This document shows, in pieces, positions 25,425 through 37,059 of a DNA stretch of 64,000 nt (position 1 is its first letter; every line of letters starts with the position of its first letter). The stretch is from Pinus tabuliformis (Eukaryota > Streptophyta > Pinopsida > Pinales > Pinaceae): assembly GCA_031772625.1 (NCBI GenBank), contig CM062819.1:821291503-821355502 (forward strand), given 5' to 3'. The notes under the pieces were generated by a model that was not told the origin of the DNA, did no database searches, and was given only the letters and a program-made list of their open reading frames with translations. Both the position numbers and the translations under genes were made by a program.

Positions 25425-25527
25425 CCCGCTTAGCTACATCTGCATTAGCTAAGATCTTGATCCCATTATCACGAGTTGTTACAGCCAACACTGAACCACA
25501 ATTATTGAAACAGAGACAAGGTCTACC
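25425..25527 (-). pseudogene. TOPLESS-like WD40 exon fragment
   Basis: On the minus strand an AG acceptor (plus-strand complement at 25,528-25,529) is followed by a frame containing FNNCGSVLAVTTRDNGIKIL and ANAD. This matches a WD40 blade of plant TOPLESS/TPR corepressors (in the family, FNKEGxLLAVTTxDNGIKILANA). Downstream the frame departs from the family at once, and no other blades or the LisH/CTLH N-terminus are found nearby. It is a single-exon scrap moved with part of its intron. Confidence 0.6.
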
Positions 25528-25529
25528 CT

Positions 25530-27434
25530 GCAAAAGGCTAGAGGACTGAATCAATTTAATACCCAATCATAATAAGAAAACATTAATGATGTCAATTGCG
25601 TGAGTTCAACTGGCTGAAATTAATCCAACTTTCTAACATGCTAGCTCTCATCCTAAGCCAACTATTGATAGCTGACCTAGTTCACCCTCAATACCATGAG
25701 TGGAATGAGGGGGACTACCAAGTGGATTTCCCTCGGAAATGAATTAAGTGGAGAACCCAAGAAAAGCAAATATATTCTGTATCTAATCTCTGCAAGCGAT
25801 GGATTGGTATATTATGCCTCTTTTACTGAAGAAGGCTTGAAAAAGGTTGATTTAATGTCTATATTTATTGTATATATCATACATACATAGTTGTGTAATG
25901 AATAGCAGACCATGATAGCTCTTGAAGTTAAAAGACAGTAGCATAAGTTCAGACTTCAATCCCAATCAGAAAAGTAATTTCAAAAATTCAAAACTCACAT
26001 GAAAGAAAATCCATGTTTTCCCATTAACATGCTAATGTTGTTAGAATTAACTTATATAGATCCCTTTGGTAGATTGCATACAAATGCACATTCTCAAGAG
26101 AGATGTTTTGTCTTCTGTATAGGAACCTAATTCCATCCATTGAGCCCATGGGGTCTGATACAGAGCACTGCCAAGGTACAATTCTCTACCTCATGTGAAT
26201 GGGAATAGCACCAAGCATTATACAAGAGGGTAATGTTTCTGTGAGAAATGGCCAAGAAATGGTTTTGGGCCAAAAATGGAGACTCAACAAAACTCCGCAA
26301 TATCACAACTTAATACAGGGAACGTAAACTCAATCAAACTCAACAAACTTATTGAACAAAAATGAATTTGACATATTTTAGCTAGGAGTATTGACTCAGC
26401 TAGCTAGCTCTGAGAGCAGAATTAATTTAGGATTGCTCACAGACTTATAAAGAGTCTTGATTAGTATATGAGCAAGGAGTAACCCTGCGAGTCACGTTTA
26501 CTGTTCTGTTTCCTGTGTCCTGTTTCTAGTGACATAACTCCCAATTTTTGGAGCAGATAGGCCTACTCAGTTGACTCCGATTAAAATTTTCAGCAGACAA
26601 AGATTGCTATACAATCTAAAAGACAATACCATGTGTTCATAGTACAACTGTGAAAGTGAATTCAAAAACTTACAAGGCCGGAATGACCTTTTGTGCTTTT
26701 CAGGCATGCAAATATAAATTAGAACATCAAATTATGTACAACACAAAGGAAATCTATGTATCGATCAGCTAATAAGGAAAATTAATGCACTGACAGAAGT
26801 GAAGAGCATGTTACAGCTTGGGTGGGGATCAAGGTGTGATGCATGCCAGACCCGGGTTTTGATGAGCCTGTGCTAATTTATACAAATTTGGAGTTGGTGA
26901 AGCTCCGGGATGAAGGATTGCTCCATGCTTATTAGGCACCCATGCTTTCACTAACAACCCAAAACCACCTCTCAGCAACCAAAGGATCAAATTCGCTCAC
27001 AGAAAGACAGTTGATAAATTAGAATTATTAAACATGAAATTAACTATTGAATGCAAGCACTACTTACTTGAAATTGTCTCATCCGATGAATCAAAAATGC
27101 AATCCCTGTGGTCTCAACCACCACCCATCTTTGTAATTGGGTTTCTCTTCACCTAATGGACTACAAAGAATCAGAATTTTGATATAAAAGAGAACTAAAC
27201 ATAACAAGTAATCCTGCATGGAACAATCTGACCAAATTCTCAACCAGCGCAGTAATCATTTTTCTGAAATTGCATCATAACCCAACAAATTCCTTCAGAG
27301 ATTCAACCCTCTGTATTCAAAATTCTGAATTGGGTTCTTCCAAATTCACTACAGAATGCTTTAATTGACATAAAAGCAGTACTCACAAGTGGAGAAATGA
27401 GATGAAATTTCATGAAAATTGGCTAAAATTCAAT
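25530..27434. other. Intergenic, nothing assigned
   Basis: AT-rich with no coherent coding. A minus-strand frame at about 26,840-26,960 reads protein-like for about 40 codons, including HPGASPTPNLYKLAQAHQN, but no family is recognised and no splice partner is found. Confidence 0.4.
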
Positions 27435-27684
27435 GAAACGGGCAAACACAAATCGATTAGTTTCAGAAAAATACTTGATTAGATGCAAAAAAACGTCAAG
27501 GTTTCGAATCCCACAAGCTGCACATAATTAAAATATTAAAGAGTACCTTGCTTTTACCTGAAACGGGCAAACACAAATCGATTAGTTTCACAAAAATACC
27601 TGATTAGATGCAAAAAAACGTCAAGGTTTCGAATCCCACAAACTGTACATAATTAAAATATTAAAGAGTACCTTTCTTTTACCT
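27435..27684. repeat. Perfect-period tandem duplication, 125 bp x 2
   Basis: Both copies (27,435-27,559 and 27,560-27,684) begin GAAACGGGCAAACACAAATC and contain AAAAAACGTCAAGGTTTCG. They differ at only a handful of positions, indicating a recent duplication. Confidence 0.92.
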
Positions 27685-27699
27685 CAAATGAAGAAAATT

Positions 27700-29340
27700 T
27701 GAGTTGCTCGAGCAACAAGTAGCACATGTTGCAGTTCATCCCTAACCTTCATAGGCAGATGGTTGGACTGTGTCAAAGGATACAGGTGAATGATCAAAAA
27801 GGCGTATCCTCGTCACTTTGGATACCAAAGCCCTACTTCCTTTCAGTTCAAGACCCGGGGTGCTATACGCAGAATTCTCAGGGCAAGACACACCAGACAG
27901 GAAACTGTGGCATATGAAACGACAGTGCACCCTGAAATTTCAAATTTAAAATAAAGATAAGAAATCAATCGATTTCAATAAGAATAAAAATGAAAATCGT
28001 AACATTTATCCACCTTGTGGGCGCTACATGAGGGCCTTGTGCCTAACACATCTCTCTCCATAGCATAACATGCAAGCTTACACCTATCTCCTTAACATAG
28101 GATGCAAGCTCTAAAGCAGGCCACCTAAGGTTGCAAAAGCTAACATCTGTGAGCAGGCAGATTGAAACCAGAGAAGGGTTAAATTGGCGATATAGCGTGA
28201 TTCAAGATATGCTTTTATACAGTTACAGAGCCCCCACTATTGTCAAAAAACATGAAAATCCTAGAAGGATGCTCTCGGGGAAGGCGGACTATCGCTCTTC
28301 AACACTTAGAAATTTATCTGTCGTTGGGTGGATTTGATCTGCTTGCAGTCTGCCTCTGATAATGCGTAGGGATGTGCATTTGCAATTCTATTCTCAATTC
28401 TCTATGGCAGGTAGAAATTGCATGGAGAAAGTTTGAACGTGTTACTATACTGGCACACTATGGGGGTGGAAAGAATCTGCAAGTCTATTTGCCATATCTA
28501 CGAGTTCACATATGATACTTGCATCCATACATGAACTTTTCTACAGCTCCAGTAAGTGCAATCTTAGTGCAACAATCTGAAGTTGATTTAGTTGGATGTT
28601 TTCCCCGCTGCTATGAAGTTCTTAGACAATCTTGCCATGGTCCTGGGCAAGCAATTTCCAGGCCCCCGGCATGGTCCTGGGAAAGCAATTTCCAGGCCCC
28701 CAGCATAATGCTAGTTCCCAGTAGATGAACCTGGTCCTCGGTCGGATCTTCACCGGTGGTGCTGCAAAGCGTTGTTCTAGGCCCAGGCGGAAAGGGCTCT
28801 GCGGCCTGCCCTGACCTTGTTTGGGTAAGTATAAGTGTATATGCCCTTCTCTTATTCGTGGTATGTGCCTGCCCTTTGTTTCAGTATCAATATGAGTATA
28901 ATGGTAGCAGCTGTCTGGTCTGCAAGTATTGGGGTGGTTAAGCAGCCGCTGAAGAAGCATCCCGCTCCTGCTCAGTCGGCTGATGCCGCTTGCTGCCTCC
29001 TGACCCCCCTGATTGGTAGCAGTGGATGGGAAAAGGACGCAGGCGCCATCGTATTCAACTAGCAATCTAATGTATCTGTTTTTATTCAGCAATCTCATGG
29101 CTCCTCCCTACCCTTCGATTCTCCCCTTCTTTTGCATATCCAGCCTTTATGTGTATCCACCCTACTGATTCTTTGGCTTTATGCTTATCGACGCATATAA
29201 CACCACAACGGCATCGACGCAGATGACACCACAACGGCATGCACAACAGACATTGTTGCTGGAAACTTCAAAGAAAGCCATCAGTCCCGCATAAACAACA
29301 TAAACAATATCCCGGCGCATAAACAATATCCGGGAGCTAG
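27700..29340. other. GC-richer unassigned block with a short duplication
   Basis: Base composition rises between about 28,300 and 29,250, and frames are open on both strands (for example 28,622-29,098 minus), but translations show no domain. A tandem duplication of about 37 bp (CATGGTCCTGGG..AGCAATTTCCAGGCCCC) lies at 28,634-28,705. A GT-AG interval from 28,824 to about 28,883 (GTAAGTATAAG to TTTCAG) is visible in plus orientation. Direct 10-mers (CACCACAACGGCAT) repeat near 29,203 and 29,229. It could be a decayed gene 5' region; I cannot name it. Confidence 0.3.
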
Positions 29341-30044
29341 CGTTTTACACTGCTAGATTAATGTTAATGTTAGTATTAATCAACAGCTCCGAAACAGCTC
29401 CGAAAAATGAACGAGACAAATGCAAGATAATATATACTTTTAACGCCTCTGCCTCGGGAGGAGGCCAAATACGTAAATAATTATGTACTAAAAAACTTTA
29501 GTTATACTCGTGAAATAGGTGCGAGCAAACAGCTGAACTAATGTTGATTACTATAGTCCCTGGCCATTGCCAGATGGCAGGGACTAATAAGGTTCCCAAT
29601 GCTCTTCTTAGTCAATAATCAAGTAGACTATGAATAATCAAAATCATATTCAACAAGGAAAGAAAACTACAATCCTAAAAGGGTATTACCATCAAAAATA
29701 GAGTGAATCTAAGTGGCCTAACTTGTAGTGGCTTGCATTATGATGCTCTACCCTTTTAATTAAAAAGGATCGATCAAGATTAATTGAAAGCACCTTCTCT
29801 ACCTTCACTCCTACCAAATCAATCGACCATAGTGGAATAAAGGTTGATTAAAGTATTATCCTTAAAAGAAAATTCAATCATTCCCCAACACTACGTCGAA
29901 ACGAAAGCACCACTTGCATGTAGAGTGGAGAAAGTGGCGACATCATTTTTTGTTTTGCTTGAGAGTATTTTTTTATCATACATGGGAAACATAATATTCA
30001 AATGATCTCCTTGTTAGTAAAGAGATATACATAATGTGAAAAAT

Positions 30045-30690
30045 CATTAATGGAAAATAGTAAGTGTATTATGTTGACACCGATAATTTTTTTAAGCAAG
30101 GTCGAAATGGTGATTCTTTAGTGGAATAATTTCAAATTGGTATGTTAATTTGTATATTCAACTTGGCATGGTCATTAATTGTATTACCAGAGTCTTTCCT
30201 CAAATGAGATGATATTTTAAGAAGAAAAACTTGTATGTTATTTCAAATAAAATTATTGTTGGTTTAGTGGGAGACTAACTTTGTAAAGGGTTCTATGTTT
30301 TATTTTTGAAAAAAAGTTTGGTAAGTTTATCATTAATGAAAAATAGTAGGTGTATTATGTTGATACCGATAATTTTTTTAAGCAATGTCAAAATGGTGAT
30401 TCCTTAGTGGAAAATAGTAGGTGTATTATGTTGATACTGATATTTTTTTAAGCAATGTCAAAATGGTGATTCCTTAGTGAAACAATTTCAAATTGGTATG
30501 TTAATTTGTATATTCAACCTGACATGGTCATTAATTGTATTACCACCAAAATATTAGAGTCTTTTCTCAAATGAGATGATATTTTAAGAAGAAAAACTTG
30601 CATATTATGTCAAATAAATTTATTGTTGGCTGAGTGAGAGACTAACTTCGTAAAAGGGTTCTATGTTTTACTTTTGAGGAAAAGCTTGGT
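30045..30690. repeat. Local direct repeats, about 290 and 70 bp
   Basis: GTGTATTATGTTGA-ACCGATAATTTTTTTAAGCAA starts three times (30,064, 30,351, 30,421). The first and third copies continue for about 270 bp, including CAAATTGGTATGTTAATTTG and GATGATATTTTAAGAAGAAA; the middle copy is truncated after about 70 bp. Confidence 0.85.
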
Positions 30691-31079
30691 AAGTTTTTGG
30701 TCAAATTGACTATTACCATAATATTTGAGTTTATTGATTTTCTCATTAAAATGCAAAGTGGCTTCACCTTATTGACTAATATATCACCACATTCATTCAT
30801 AAAGGGGGTTTTAAAATTGTGAAAGACATAGTTAATATAATGTAGGTATTGGGGAGTATAAAAATGGATATTTGATAAAACTAATGATATCTATTAATAA
30901 CAGGGGTTATTTTATTAGAAATATGTATTGGGAGAGGGTTCAACAAAAGGATTTTAAAAAGGTTTTTTATCAAAATATAATGAGATTATAAGTATATTTT
31001 AATATCCCATGAATGAAGGAGCTATGACATAGGATGATTAAGTGGACAGGATGATGAGAAAATTTGTGAGTTGTTTTAT

Positions 31080-31245
31080 TGATTTATTCAATATATTATT
31101 TTATAGGAAGTAGAGCCATTTTAAATATAGATTTTTATCCAATATATTTTTTTATAAGAAGTAGAGCCATTTTAAATATGGGTTTTTATTCAATATGTTA
31201 TTTATAGGAAGTAGAATCATTTTAAATATGGATTTATCAATATTT
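31080..31245. repeat. Tandem repeat, about 58 bp x 3
   Basis: Three units sharing GGAAGTAGAGCCATTTTAAA and a TTTATTCAATATNTTATTT segment. Confidence 0.8.
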
Positions 31246-33584
31246 GTGAAAATAAATGATTTTTTTATATTAAAAAAAATGATGTTTTTCTATTTAATAA
31301 TCATGTGATTGATATTTTTTTATTTGACATATTTGAATTTAAGAGAAATTTAAATTACTTTATATAATTTAAAAAATATATATTTAAATAGAGTATTTTT
31401 TTTGAAATGATATAAACAACATAATGAATAAATATATGAAAAATTGGAAAATAAAAACTCAATATTATTGGGTATGCAACTTTGAATTATAACGCAAAAT
31501 ACTTAGTGTGTATAAACTATGTATATAAATCATGAACAACCTGTATAGAATATTAAATCAAGAGCAATTTATTTAGAATATTCATAACTTAGATATGCCA
31601 CAATGATATCAATTGACAAAATAATAGTTTTATTTTTTGCTTTAATAAATGCTTGACGTTTTGCTCAATTCACAATTTCAAATGAAACCAATATGGTTGC
31701 TAAGCAACAAGTCCCTTACCCTTTGCTCAATTCATTATTTCAAATGAATTCAAATGAAACAAAGATAGTTGCTGAGCAACAAGTCCCTGCCGAATAGAGA
31801 GTGAACATGTTAAGCAACAAGTCCTTGCCGAACAGAGAGTGAACGCCAGTACCAATACAGTAATAGAAAACACAGAAGTGAACATACAATGTACCAACGC
31901 AGTAACAGAAAACATAGAATTCTAGAAGAGCAGGTGGTAGAAGGACCCAAAATATGCTTAGTTAAAGCAACTAAGTATTGATTATTCCTTCCAATTTCAT
32001 TGTCGTGAAGATTGGGTTTTATAATATCTCACGTCTGTGGGCTTTGCTTCCTTGCTCCAAAACTGCCAAAAATGTAAAATTTGAAGACAAGAGGATCACA
32101 AAAATCCAGCACATCAAAAGAAAACGATGAAATATATATCAAATGACAATCACATTCTATATATTCATTGTGCAGGGATAGTAAAGGTTTAAAGGGTGCA
32201 ACAATATATTATTTAAAAAGAAGGAACATCTGTTTTCCAAATCAACAACCCTTTGAAAGAAAAAGGAAAATGATACCTACATTGGATACAAATACTTATA
32301 TAGAGTTGATATGCAAGAGTGGAATTTTTGATAACACACGTAGTTTGATTAGTGGCATAGATAATGATGTTATTTAATTGCAATAAAAACAATCTGGAGT
32401 CTCTGAGTTGGCAGGACAACAAAAAAGGTATTGCAAAGATGCCAAGAAAAAGAGCTACATAAAATAATATTTGTTTAAGATATTTTCTTATTAATTCTTA
32501 GACTTGTAATTTTATCTACTACCTCTATAATAATGCTATCCAAATGCCAAGCGATTAGGATCAATAGCAACAAATTGAAGGTAGAGCTAATCGCAGATCG
32601 ATACCCAGTGGTAGCCCCAACTTTCCTCCGTTCAGTTCCAAATTGATTGAGATCACTCAGTTCCAGCCCCATAACCTGTTTGCCTTATTGACCCAACGAT
32701 AGAGGCCACGACAATATACCTTTATCTTTCAAAAGACCTAGCCTCATGGTGATCAATTAGTTTCCGACTCATGAATGATTTTCCGTATTAGTGCCATAGT
32801 TTAAGAATCAGAATCAATCTACAGTTGCATATGAATGAATGAATGCCAGTTGATCTGAATAAATATAAGAATCTGGCACTAAGTGAAATATCATTCCTTA
32901 CCTTCCTCTTTGTAGAAGCACGAAAAGAAGGGTTGAGCTGGTTGGTTCTATGGTTATGGGGTCTCCTGATAATCCCTTAGCATCACTACCATGGGTTAAT
33001 CTCCATAGAGATGAAGCCGAGAGGGTAAGTCAGGTGGGGAAAGGCAAGCACACAACGCTCGTCGTTATCAAGGAAGCGAGAACATAAGGGCCGTCTTCAT
33101 CGAGTTGTCACTTCTTTCTTTCAATCACTAGTCTTCGGCAAGGATGAATAAGTGAAGTTTGCGCAGAGTGCAATACTATATGGTGCATAGAGCAGATAAT
33201 TGTGGAGCAACCTAAGAATTGTGAAGTGGGAGAGACATGTTTGATAACAAGCACACATGCTAAAGAGTTAAGATTTATGTGTTGAGTTCAATCAACACTT
33301 ATATCTTCTCATCACTCACCACTTGCATCCTCCCATCACTTGCCACTTGCAACCTCATACTTGCGACTTGTTTACTCACATAATGAGATATATATATCTT
33401 TATCTCACAAGAAGGTTATACATTAAATGCGTGAAAACTAATGTTAGCATTAGTTTACCAGTGTCAAAATGTGAAGCAAACTGATAAATATAACCTATGG
33501 TTTTGTCGGTCTGCCTTGGAAAAAAACCAAATAAAATGGTGAAAGAGATTGGGCCTAAAAACTTTGCTTTAATTGTTCATGATA
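31246..33584. other. AT-rich, no gene; short duplications at 31.68-31.92 kb
   Basis: Around 31,680-31,920, GCTGAGCAACAAGTCCCTGCC and GAACAGAGAGTGAAC-like words each occur two to three times. Elsewhere there are no repeats and no coding signal. Confidence 0.45.
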
Positions 33585-33795
33585 ATAAGCAGTTGAACTG
33601 ATAATAATTCCGCCATTTCAATTTCCACAGCCCCAGCCTTACCTGCGATAGGGACTAATAATAATAAGAATTGTTAACAACTAAACTAATAATAACTCTG
33701 CCATTTTGAAAAATTATTAACGACTGAACTAATAATAACTCTGCCACTTCGATTTCTATAGTCCCAACAGGGAGACTAATAATAAGAATTGTTAA
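33585..33795. repeat. Tandem repeat with AACTAATAATAACTCTGCCA units
   Basis: Three units carry (A/G)AACT(A/G)ATAATAA(T/C)TC(T/C)GCCA, and two segments share GGGACTAATAATAA. The same GGGACTAATAA end, opposite TAGTCCC, is found near 29,556-29,592, where it flanks a small hairpin. Confidence 0.6.
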
Positions 33796-35277
33796 AACTT
33801 TCATGTTTATACTATTCCATTGTTTTATACTAAAGTACTTGATAAATTTACAATCTTTTATGATTGAACAAATTCTATTATAAATTAGGAAAGAAATATC
33901 AATATAATATTTATATAATTATAATCCATTTAAATTTATATATAAATGAAATTATGAAAAACAATAATAATATAATATACACAGTTATTATCAATTTAAA
34001 TCTATAAATTCATAACCTCTCTTATAATTAGAGAACTTTTATTATATAAAAGATATCAATATAATATATATAAATATAATCAATTTAAATCCATAATAAA
34101 TTTTTTATATATATGAGGTATATAAATCTATCGGTTTAAATATATGAATTAGGAAAGAAACATCAATATGTATATAAAACTATCAGTTCAAATATATGAA
34201 TGTTACTATGAAAAAGATAGTTATCATCCATTTAAATCCATCACAAGTTCAAATATATGAATCAAATATGTGGAAGTGATAATATTTAAATTTTATATTT
34301 ATATCGATTGAGATGCAATAAGAAACTCTTTTAGAACTTCCGTACTAGGAAAGCATGAGGAACCGGAGGGACGTTGCTGCTATCTTGTAATCCTGGAGAT
34401 ATTTGTCACTGAAAGCCTATTTCTGAGTCGAAAATAATGACTTAAGACGAGGGTCACATATCGTATTGATATTTTGGAATAAGTTTTGTTTTGTTTTTGT
34501 TTTTGTTTTTTATTTGCTTTTTGTGTGATAGGGAAAATGAGATATTAATTATATAGTTTTATCTTAAGTATAAATATAATATGATTTTAGAGATTAAATT
34601 TTTTATGTGTAAAAAATAATGTTTAATTTTTTATTGTTTAAATTGTATTTTTGAATGTTATAGAGATTACATAACATGTGTATTTAGTCATTTTATCAGC
34701 GTACATTAAACTGATTTGTTTATTATTAATATATTTTGAAGTATATATCAATATTAATTCATATTAAAATATTTTATTCTATACAACATTAAAATATTTA
34801 AAATGAGAATGTCTTTCGGATTAATCACATTATTAAAATTAAAACCAAAATACATTTTCAGTTACAATATGGATCACAAAACTCTAAGATCTAACATTAA
34901 AATATTTTCTTTCATTTTTTTTTAATATATAAATATATATAAAGTTGATATTACTTGTGAAAATATTTTTGAAAAGTATAAGGTTTAAATATTTTACTCA
35001 CATTTTTTTTAATTTTTACTTATTTTACCTTAAATTATATTAAGTCAGATAGACAACTAATTAAATATATATATCATATTTTTCTTTCTTTTTTATTATA
35101 GTTTACTTTGTATTTTTATTTAAAAAATATATTATTTTTATTTTAAGAAGAAAGACATACTTCCAAATTTCCTTCACACTAAGCTATAGAATAAACCTTT
35201 AAACTCAATAAAAAACAAAAAAATATTTCCCACATGCTAGCCTAGCCTACCTCATTGATGGTCTCAGAATTTGTTTA
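33796..35277. other. AT-rich intergenic, nothing seen
   Basis: Very AT-rich with simple-sequence patches and no gene. Confidence 0.5.
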
Positions 35278-35450
35278 TGTGGCAATCTGGGGATTGTATC
35301 AGAAAAACTGGAAATGGTCTCAGAATTTGTGACTGTAGCAATCTGGGGATTATATCAGAAAAACTGGGAATGGTCTCAGAATTTGTGTCTGTTGCAAACT
35401 GGGAATTATATCAGAAAAACTGGGAATTATATCAGAAAAACTGGGTACTA
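35278..35450. repeat. Tandem repeats upstream of the GFA gene, about 57 bp
   Basis: About three units with CTCAGAATTTGTG, GCAATCTGGGGATT and ATATCAGAAAAACTGGG; the last unit has an extra copy of GGGAATTATATCAGAAAAAC. The tract ends about 310 bp upstream of the gene's ATG. Confidence 0.85.
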
Positions 35451-35550
35451 TCAATTTTAATCTCTTCCTTTTAATTGAAACGTGTTTATGTGAGGTCGAA
35501 TCCACTTGGCAAATATGTCCTCATATCTGGGCAACGTGGTTACAGGAGAT

Positions 35551-35684
35551 ATATAGTTCAGCCATGCATCTGCCACATGGGCGGACTATTCCAAACGAAT
35601 TTCAATTTTCAAATAAGAGTTCAGCCATGCAGCTGCCACATGGGCGGACTATTCCAAGCGAATTTCCACTTTCAAATAAATGGA
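35551..35684. repeat. Tandem duplication, about 71 bp, in the GFA gene promoter/5' UTR
   Basis: GTTCAGCCATGCANCTGCCA and CATGGGCGGACTATTCCAA occur twice (from 35,547 and 35,618), within about 200 bp of the start codon, so this lies in the promoter or 5' UTR. Confidence 0.85.
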
Positions 35685-35759
35685 AGACGCCCTTCTGTTC
35701 TGTTGCTTGCAATCACATGTTGCTGGTTGATTAAGAGGACGAAGAAAAAATAAGGAAGA

Positions 35760-36589
35760 ATGAAGTTGGAAGGATCTTGCCATTGCGGAGCGGTTAAATT
35801 TGTTTGCGAATCCAAACACCCTGTGCCTTATCAGGTACGCAATCAATCCTGCCTAAAGTTTCATTCCGATTTTCATTAGTTTTCCTGTGATAATTTTATA
35901 GGATGAAATTTTGCATTGTGATGATGATCAGTTGTGCTATTGCGGAGTGTGTCGGAAGACCGGCGGGGGTGGAGGGTACGCCATCAACCTGGCAGGGGAG
36001 GCCAATACACTGAGTGTCACCGGCAAAGAGAACATCACCGTTTATCAGGCCACCATACAAAATCCAGAGGACTCTTCGCCCCGGGTGGGTACCCCTGTAT
36101 TTGATAGATCGATACTTTAGTTCAAAAATCTCATTTCTTATTGAACTATTGTTCAACAAAGTGAAAAGTCTTTAGCTTTCAATCAATTTTAACATATTAT
36201 TCAAGGTAGAGTTGGTTGAAAAGTCTCAGGTTTTCAGTAAGTTCAAACATATTTGTTTCTCAATACAAGTCTTCTATTTCCTGTGATGGTTAGGGTTTAT
36301 TGTTAATTGATAAGTGTGATGGTTGCAGGTGAGTAGTGCAAGGAGAAGCTTCTGCAAGCGGTGTGGATCTATGCTATGGTTGGATGATCCAACGTGGCCA
36401 CAACTCATCCACCCATTCGCTTCGGCTGTGGACACGGAACTTCCTCTGCCTCCTGAGAGGACCCATATAATGCTTGATTTCAAGCGCTCATGGGTTGATG
36501 TTTCAGGAAGCGCTGGGGATAAGATGTATCCTCGGTATCCAGATGAATCTATTGCTGATTGGCATGGCCGGCTCAACCTCCAATGCTAA
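35760..36589 (+). CDS. GFA/CENP-V-type zinc-fold protein, 162 aa, three exons
   Basis: The family (Gfa, Mss4-like fold) binds zinc through paired cysteines; bacterial members were linked to glutathione-formaldehyde chemistry and animal CENP-V to chromatin, but the plant role is unknown. Exons inferred: 35,760-35,834 (25 codons, ends GTACGC donor), 35,932-36,084 (51 codons, acceptor GATCAG, donor GTGGGT) and 36,329-36,589 (86 codons plus TAA, acceptor TTGCAG). All introns are phase 0. Zinc motifs are visible in order: GSCHCGAVKF, CYCGVCRKT and FCKRCGSMLW. GGGGGYAINL and YPDESIADWHGRL also fit the family. An alternative acceptor at 35,901 would insert ten residues before LCYC, against the family pattern, so the downstream one was chosen. 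An in-frame TAA just upstream fixes the ATG. No breaks are seen. It is the only apparently intact host gene here. Confidence 0.88.
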
Positions 36590-36875
36590 AATATTTTGAT
36601 CACTCGTAAATATGCTTTGGTAATTCCAAAGCAACCCTTTGAGCTAGAACACAATTCATCAGTACTCATAAATATCTTGTGGGATTTACCAATAACCCTT
36701 CGAGTTAGACTACATAATCTCAAGGGAGCCTCTGCAGATTGTTATCATGATGTAGTATTATTGCACAAAGTTATAATAAGCTGAATATTCCAAGTAGCAA
36801 ATTTATTGTTTATTTTAATTTATTCATCCAAAACCTTAAAAATAGCGAGATGTTGTATAACCTTACTGTTTATAT
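36590..36875 (+). other. 3' UTR of the GFA gene, copied downstream
   Basis: From the stop codon to about 36,860 the sequence recurs, diverged, at 39,993-40,470. It includes CAACCCTTTGAG, GTTAGACTACATAAT and TTTATTCATCCAAAAC. The site TATTCCAAG at 36,786-36,794 is the unoccupied counterpart of the MITE insertion in the copy. Confidence 0.7.
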
Positions 36876-36997
36876 ATATATAATGTTTTATAACCTTATT
36901 CTTTAGTAAAGATAATTATAAATGTTCTAATCTATATATATAATGTTTTATAACCTTATTCTTTAGTAAAGATAAATATAAATGTTATAATCTATTA
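36876..36997. repeat. Tandem duplication, about 61 bp x 2
   Basis: TAATGTTTTATAACCTTATT and CTTTAGTAAAGATAA occur twice with near identity. Confidence 0.85.
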
Positions 36998-37059
36998 GGA
37001 AGAAATAAAAAACTAAAATAATTTAGATTTATTTTAAATATATAGATCTACATATCAGG

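Noticed and set aside
28622-29098. 158-codon open frame on the minus strand
   Set aside because: No domain-like content; it covers a tandem duplication, and the opposite strand is open as well, as expected of GC-rich non-coding DNA.
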